Shown here piece by piece: positions 34,333 through 38,460 of a stretch of DNA of 38,460 nt. Every line of letters begins with the position of its first letter. Positions within the stretch are counted from its first letter, which is position 1. Under the pieces are notes generated by a model. That model searched no databases and was not told where the DNA came from. It was given only the letters and a program-made list of their open reading frames with translations. The position numbers and the translations under genes were made by a program. Source of the stretch: Tissierellia bacterium (lineage in GTDB: Bacteria > Bacillota > Clostridia > Tissierellales > Sedimentibacteraceae); the NCBI GenBank assembly GCA_012519555.1, contig JAAYPY010000022.1:1-38460 (forward strand). The letters run 5' to 3'.

Positions 34333-34350
34333 TTGGCATAATTGTTGCAA
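34333..34350 (+). promoter_or_regulatory. Sigma-54 (-24/-12) promoter of ptb-buk
   Basis: The sequence TTGGCATAATTGTTGCAA matches TGGCAC-N5-TTGCW with one mismatch and exact spacing. It lies 27 bases upstream of the ptb start codon and shares its first ten bases with the promoter at 509-526. Confidence 0.88.
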
Positions 34351-34376
34351 TAAGTATATTGAGGTGATAACAAAAT

Positions 34377-35270
34377 ATGAGTAGATTCGACAATTTATTG
34401 AAGTTGGCAAAAACCACCAAGACAAAAAAAATAGCAGTCGCAGCTGCACAGGACGACGATGTGTTAAAAGCTGTAAAATCTGCTATAGAGGAAAAAATAT
34501 GCCTTCCGATTTTGATTGGTGACAAAGAAAAAATAATAGAATTATCTCAAAAAATTAACTTGGACCTTAACGACATTCAAATTATTGAAGAAAAGGATAA
34601 TAATGAAGCCGCAAGAAGAGCGGTATCCATGGTAAGCAGCGGTGAAGCAGATATTGTAATGAAAGGTTTATTAGATACTTCCCTTATACTAAAGGCTGTT
34701 TTGGATAAGGAAATCGGACTTAGGACAGGGAATATTCTAAGTCATGCAGCAGTTTTTGAAACGGATAAGTATCATAAGCTTTTCATTTTAACTGATGCGG
34801 CAATGAATATTGCACCTTCTGCATCTGAAAAAAAGCAAATAATTGAAAATACCCTTCTCTTGTGTCGCTCCTTAAATATTGAAAACCCAAAAGTGGCAGT
34901 AATATGCGCAAAGGAAAAAGTAACGGATAAAATGCAGGCTACTCTTGATGCCGAGACACTTGTTAATATGTATAAGACCGGCGAAATAAAAGGCTGTATA
35001 ATTGAAGGACCCTTCGGCCTTGATAACGCCATTTCAAAAGAAGCTGCCGCCATAAAGGGAGTGAAGGGAGAGGTTGCAGGGGATGCTGATGTTTTATTGA
35101 TGCCGAATATTGAAGCAGGAAATGTAATGTATAAAACATTAACATACTTGGCAGATTCAAAAAATGCCGGAATTATTTTAGGGGCAAAGGCTCCTATCAT
35201 TCTTACTTCGAGAGCGGATTCAGATGAAGCTAAACTATATTCAATTTTATTAGCAGTAATTTGTTCATAA
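34377..35270 (+). CDS. ptb: Phosphate butyryltransferase
   Basis: Converts butyryl-CoA or branched acyl-CoA plus phosphate to acyl phosphate. It has 297 residues, normal for Ptb. Recognisable segments are [56 protein letters not shown]-like ([10 protein letters not shown]) and [13 protein letters not shown], all conserved in the family. It stands directly behind a sigma-54 promoter and is followed by butyrate kinase. The vor genes in the same direction suggest isobutyryl-, 2-methylbutyryl- or isovaleryl-CoA as substrates alongside butyryl-CoA. Confidence 0.94.
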   Translation: MSRFDNLLKLAKTTKTKKIAVAAAQDDDVLKAVKSAIEEKICLPILIGDKEKIIELSQKINLDLNDIQIIEEKDNNEAARRAVSMVSSGEADIVMKGLLDTSLILKAVLDKEIGLRTGNILSHAAVFETDKYHKLFILTDAAMNIAPSASEKKQIIENTLLLCRSLNIENPKVAVICAKEKVTDKMQATLDAETLVNMYKTGEIKGCIIEGPFGLDNAISKEAAAIKGVKGEVAGDADVLLMPNIEAGNVMYKTLTYLADSKNAGIILGAKAPIILTSRADSDEAKLYSILLAVICS

Positions 35271-35281
35271 AGGAGACTAAG

Positions 35282-36349
35282 ATGAAGCAATTAATTATAA
35301 ACCCAGGTTCAACATCAACAAAAATAGCTGTATATACAGATGAAAGCATGATTTTTGAAAAAACCATAAGACATACAAATGAAGAATTGCAATCTTTCAA
35401 AAAGGTTGTAGACCAGTTTCAATTCAGAAAAGAAATGATAATATCCTCATTAAATGAAAATAACATATCATTAAACGAATTAGATGCTGTTGTAGGACGA
35501 GGAGGTTTACTAAAACCAATTGAAGGCGGAACTTATTCAGTAAATGATAAGTTAGTTGAAGATTTAAAAACCAATATTAAGGGAGAGCACGCTTCCAATT
35601 TAGGAGCATTATTAGCACGTTCCATTGCGGATGAAGTAAATATTCCTTCATTTATAGTAGACCCGGTAGTGGTTGATGAAATGGAAGATGTTGCAAGGAT
35701 TAGCGGGCATCCTGAGTTTGAAAGAATCTGCATATGGCATGCACTTAATCAAAAGGCGGTTGCAAGAAGGGCTGCTCAGGAGAAGTTTGGTAAAAGATAC
35801 GAAGAAGTGAACTTTGTTGTTGTTCATTTAGGCGGTGGAATATCCATTGGAGCACACAAAAAGGGAAAGGTAATTGATGTAAACAACGCACTTAACGGGG
35901 AAGGACCCTTTTCTCCCGAAAGATCAGGCTCACTGCCTGCAGCACAATTAGTTAAGATGTGTTTTAGCGGCAAATATACTGAAGCTGAAATAAATAAAAT
36001 AATAGCAGGTAAAGGCGGAATTTGTGCATATTTGGGAACAAACAGCGCCAAAGAAGTCAGTGACAGGGCAAAAGCGGGAGATGAAAAAGCAAAACTCATA
36101 TATTCAGCAATGGCATATCAAGTTGCAAAAGCAATCGGAGAATATGCTGTAGTCCTTAACGGAGATGTTGATGCTATTTTAATAACAGGAGGAATTGCTT
36201 ACGACAAGGATTTTGTTAAGATGATTGAAGATAAAGTAAAATTCATAGCAAAGGTCATAGTTTCTCCCGGAGAGGACGAGCTATTGGCTTTAGCTCAAGG
36301 CGGATTGAGAGTTTTAAAGGGTGTTGAGGAAGCTAAAACCTATAAATAA
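35282..36349 (+). CDS. buk: Butyrate kinase
   Basis: Makes ATP from acyl phosphate; ASKHA (acetate kinase) fold, 355 residues. The N-terminal phosphate loop is [13 protein letters not shown]; later motifs are [30 protein letters not shown] and [14 protein letters not shown], and ITGGIAY lies near the C terminus. AAAGGAG is 6 bases before the ATG at 35282; the frame opens earlier inside ptb but without a ribosome-binding site. With Ptb it completes substrate-level phosphorylation from acyl-CoA. Confidence 0.95.
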   Translation: MKQLIINPGSTSTKIAVYTDESMIFEKTIRHTNEELQSFKKVVDQFQFRKEMIISSLNENNISLNELDAVVGRGGLLKPIEGGTYSVNDKLVEDLKTNIKGEHASNLGALLARSIADEVNIPSFIVDPVVVDEMEDVARISGHPEFERICIWHALNQKAVARRAAQEKFGKRYEEVNFVVVHLGGGISIGAHKKGKVIDVNNALNGEGPFSPERSGSLPAAQLVKMCFSGKYTEAEINKIIAGKGGICAYLGTNSAKEVSDRAKAGDEKAKLIYSAMAYQVAKAIGEYAVVLNGDVDAILITGGIAYDKDFVKMIEDKVKFIAKVIVSPGEDELLALAQGGLRVLKGVEEAKTYK

Positions 36350-36385
36350 TGACATAAATAAATATTCTTAAAGGAGGGATATTTA

Positions 36386-37060
36386 GTGCATGACAGAAGA
36401 TTGGTTATTGTTATCGGTCACTACGGCAGCGGAAAAACTGAATTCGCAGTAAACTATGCCGTAAAAATGAAGGAAATCTATGAAAATGTCAGCATTGCTG
36501 ATTTAGATATTGTTAATCCTTATTTCCGTTCAAGAGAAAAAAGAGAATTCTTTGAAGAAATAGGAATTAAATTATTCGATTCCAGCATACAAAATACAGC
36601 TGTTGACTTGCCTGCCCTGCCTGCTGAACTGATGGGGGTTATAGAAAATCAAAATGTTAAATCAATACTTGATGTTGGAGGAGATCCGGTAGGGGCAAGA
36701 GTTCTATCAAGATACTCAGAGCAAATTAAAAAAGTTGATTATGATATGCTGTATGTAATTAACGGAAACAGGCCTTCAACGAGCACAGTTGAAGGGGTTT
36801 TGAAATATTTAAAAATGATTGAAGCTACATCAAGGCTCAAAATCACCGGATTAGTCAACAATACGCACATGCTTAAAGATACCACAGTAGAAGATGTAGA
36901 ATTCGGTCATGAGCTTACTAAAAAGGTATCCTGGGAAACAGATATTCCCATAAGATATGAAGCTGTAATAAAAGAGACAGCTGAAAAAATAAAAAATCAA
37001 GAAATTCTAGAAAAATTATTCCCCATAAATCTTTATATGAGGGAAGAATGGATGAGTTAA
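36386..37060 (+). CDS. P-loop ATPase of SIMIBI type, function unknown
   Basis: A 224-residue soluble protein. The P-loop is VIGHYGSGKTEFAVN near residue 10. ADLDIVNPYFRSREKRE follows like a switch I, then DVGGDPVGARVLSRY as switch II, and LVNNTH near residue 155. This is the pattern of CobQ/MinD/ArsA-like ATPases that assemble cofactors or clusters. The start is GTG at 36386 behind AAGGAGGG; no ATG in frame is near. It lies between buk and the ferredoxin subunit of the 2-oxoacid oxidoreductase, 13 bases from the latter. A maturation role for that enzyme is a guess. Confidence 0.72.
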   Translation: MHDRRLVIVIGHYGSGKTEFAVNYAVKMKEIYENVSIADLDIVNPYFRSREKREFFEEIGIKLFDSSIQNTAVDLPALPAELMGVIENQNVKSILDVGGDPVGARVLSRYSEQIKKVDYDMLYVINGNRPSTSTVEGVLKYLKMIEATSRLKITGLVNNTHMLKDTTVEDVEFGHELTKKVSWETDIPIRYEAVIKETAEKIKNQEILEKLFPINLYMREEWMS

Positions 37061-37073
37061 AGGAGGTTTAATA

Positions 37074-37289
37074 ATGGCGAAAGGTAAGGTTACATTTAAT
37101 GACGATGCATGCAAGGGCTGTGAACTTTGCGTTGCGGTTTGTCCGGTAAAAATTATTGAATTAAATAAGGAAAAAATAAATATTAAGGGTTATAGCCCGG
37201 CACATGTAATTGACCAAGAAAAATGTATTGCTTGTGCCAATTGTGCAATTATGTGCCCTGATTCAGTAATAACAGTAGAAAGATTATAA
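37074..37289 (+). CDS. vorD: 2-oxoacid:ferredoxin oxidoreductase, ferredoxin (delta) subunit
   Basis: A 71-residue 2[4Fe-4S] ferredoxin with motifs CKGCELCVAVCP and CIACANCAIMCP, spaced as in the delta subunits of Vor/Kor enzymes. AAGGAGG stands 8 bases before the ATG, and vorB follows after 12 bases. It would carry electrons from 2-oxoacid oxidation to ferredoxin. The gene name depends on the substrate of the complex; korD is equally possible. Confidence 0.87.
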   Translation: MAKGKVTFNDDACKGCELCVAVCPVKIIELNKEKINIKGYSPAHVIDQEKCIACANCAIMCPDSVITVERL

Positions 37290-37301
37290 TGGAGGTAGAT
37301 T

Positions 37302-38363
37302 ATGTCAAAGATATTAATGAAAGGTAATGAAGCAGTCGGAGCTGCTGCCATTAAAGCAGGCTGTAAATTTTTCTTCGGTTATCCCATAACACCATCAAGT
37401 GAAATTCCTGAATATATTTCAAGAGCATTACCGGAAGCCGGAGGAGTTTTTCTGCAGGCAGAAAGTGAAATTGCAGCAATAAACATGGTTTATGGTGCAG
37501 GCGGAGCAGGAGCAAGAGTTATGACTGCGTCATCAAGCCCCGGAATATCACTGAAACAAGAAGGTATTACTTACATTGCAGGCGCTGAAATTCCATGTGT
37601 TATAGTAAATATGATGAGAGGCGGCCCAGGACTGGGAAGCATACAGCCGGGACAGGCAGACTATTATCAATCTACAAGAGGCGGCGGAAACGGCGACTAT
37701 AGAACATTATGTTATGCACCTGCAAGCATTCAGGAGTTGGTTGACTATGTAATGCTAGCTTTTGACAAAGCGGATTATTACAGAAATCCGGTGCTTATAT
37801 GTGCAGACGGAATGATTGGTCAAATAATGGAAGCTGTTGAATTTAAAGAGCCAAAGCCAATGGAACTTCCTCCTAAAGACTGGGCTACAACCGGAACAGG
37901 CGGAAAAAGAAAACCTAATGTTGTAAACTCACTTTATTTGCAGGCAGAAGAGCTTCAGGTACACAATAAACATTTGGAAGAAAAATATAAACAAATGGAA
38001 GAAAATGAAGTTGTTTATGAAGCATTCGGTTTAGAAGACGCAGAGGTTGTTTGTGTTGCGTATGGTACTACATCAAGAATAGTAAAAACAGCGATAAAGC
38101 AAGCACAAGCAAAAGGTATAAAGGTTGGCATGATCAGACCCATAAGCTTGTGGCCATATCCATATGATGTATTCAAAGAAATTGGAGATAAGGCTAAGGG
38201 CATACTCACGGTTGAGATGAGCCAAGGTCAAATGGTTGATGACGTAAAAATAGGTATTGCCGGAAGACTGCCTGTGTATTTTAACGGTACTCAAGGCGGC
38301 ATGGTTCCAACACCTGGCAGTATCTTGTCGGATATTGAGAAAATAGCAGGAGGTGCAAAATAA
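37302..38363 (+). CDS. vorB: 2-oxoacid:ferredoxin oxidoreductase, alpha subunit VorB/KorA-type
   Basis: A 353-residue alpha subunit with pyrimidine-binding domain I (GNEAVGAAAIKAGCKFFFGYP, then ITPSSEIPEYI) and AESEIAAINMVYGAGGAGARVMTASSSPGISL. Domain II follows from about residue 245 (VVCVAYGTTSRIVKTAI). The EIPCVIVNMMRGGPGLGSIQPGQADY stretch is typical of the 3-methyl-2-oxobutanoate (VorB) branch. Oxidative decarboxylation gives isobutyryl-CoA and reduced ferredoxin, feeding Ptb-Buk upstream. GGAGG lies 7 bases before the ATG. The stop overlaps the next start by one base. Confidence 0.9.
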   Translation: MSKILMKGNEAVGAAAIKAGCKFFFGYPITPSSEIPEYISRALPEAGGVFLQAESEIAAINMVYGAGGAGARVMTASSSPGISLKQEGITYIAGAEIPCVIVNMMRGGPGLGSIQPGQADYYQSTRGGGNGDYRTLCYAPASIQELVDYVMLAFDKADYYRNPVLICADGMIGQIMEAVEFKEPKPMELPPKDWATTGTGGKRKPNVVNSLYLQAEELQVHNKHLEEKYKQMEENEVVYEAFGLEDAEVVCVAYGTTSRIVKTAIKQAQAKGIKVGMIRPISLWPYPYDVFKEIGDKAKGILTVEMSQGQMVDDVKIGIAGRLPVYFNGTQGGMVPTPGSILSDIEKIAGGAK

Positions 38364-38460
38364 TGACAATTGTATATGAAAAATCAAAGGGCTTAACTGA
38401 TACACCTTTTCATTATTGCCCTGGTTGTACTCATGGTGTTATTCATAAATTAGTTGCAGA
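38363..38460 (+). CDS. 2-oxoacid:ferredoxin oxidoreductase, beta (TPP) subunit, 3' truncated
   Basis: The ATG at 38363 overlaps the vorB stop (TAATG) and is preceded by AGGAGG. The 32 visible codons read MTIVYEKSKGLTDTPFHYCPGC followed by THGVIHKL. HYCPGCTHG is the cluster/TPP-proximal start of VorA/KorB beta subunits. The window ends inside the gene. Confidence 0.88.
   Translation, partial: MTIVYEKSKGLTDTPFHYCPGCTHGVIHKLVA

Noticed and set aside
34772-35290. 172-codon minus-strand frame inside ptb
   Set aside because: It is fully antisense to a clear phosphate butyryltransferase gene, without a start signal.

Overview
The window reads as a chromosomal segment of a low-GC, spore-forming, anaerobic Clostridia/Tissierellia-type bacterium that ferments amino acids. 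Sedimentibacter-like is my best guess, by inference only. The grounds are strong AGGAGG ribosome-binding sites, AT-rich spacers, two sigma-54 promoters in front of short-chain acid pathways, a Ptb-Buk-Vor branched-chain 2-oxoacid pathway, and a protein resembling a spore cortex-lytic enzyme pro-domain. There are 42 protein genes (including a 57-aa ORF and genes cut at each end), one candidate 17-codon leader ORF, and one tRNA.

Layout. (1) 1-6243: the tail of a sigma-54 activator, then a sigma-54 promoter and a six-gene operon for acetoacetate/3-hydroxybutyrate: thiolase, CoA-transferase A and B, SDR dehydrogenase, GntP-type permease, 3-hydroxyacyl-CoA dehydrogenase. (2) 6353-13564: housekeeping genes: YchF GTPase, a two-OB-fold SSB-like protein, topoisomerase III, 8-oxoguanine glycosylase, SelO, and an orphan SleC-pro-domain-like protein. 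(3) 13718-15146: tRNA-Pro(CGG), niacin repressor NiaR and niacin ECF transporter NiaX. (4) 15200-23435: a tightly packed block of two GNAT-type acyltransferases, one methyltransferase and four cobalamin-type radical SAM proteins, interrupted by a 193-bp hairpin element. This is the least explained and most interesting part. (5) 23458-29369: RsgA with a structured leader, a 57-aa ORF, a repeat block, a membrane protein with a degenerate Mrr-like domain, a nitroreductase, PduL and a YgiQ-type radical SAM protein. (6) 29486-34204: a CapA-like protein, then c-di-AMP cyclase CdaA, CdaR and a PAS sigma-54 activator. (7) 34206-38460: a paired operator, a terminator and a sigma-54 promoter driving ptb, buk, a P-loop ATPase, a ferredoxin and vorB, plus the start of the TPP-binding subunit gene.

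How they work together. Two sigma-54 activators lie directly upstream of two acyl-CoA operons whose promoters share the ten bases TTGGCATAAT. The first operon would take up 3-hydroxybutyrate or acetoacetate and cleave it to acetyl-CoA. The second would oxidise branched-chain 2-oxoacids to acyl-CoA and recover ATP through acyl phosphate. The radical SAM block looks like a small-molecule or lipid C-methylation pathway with acyl transfer steps; no product can be named from sequence. Family names come from motif recognition without database searches.
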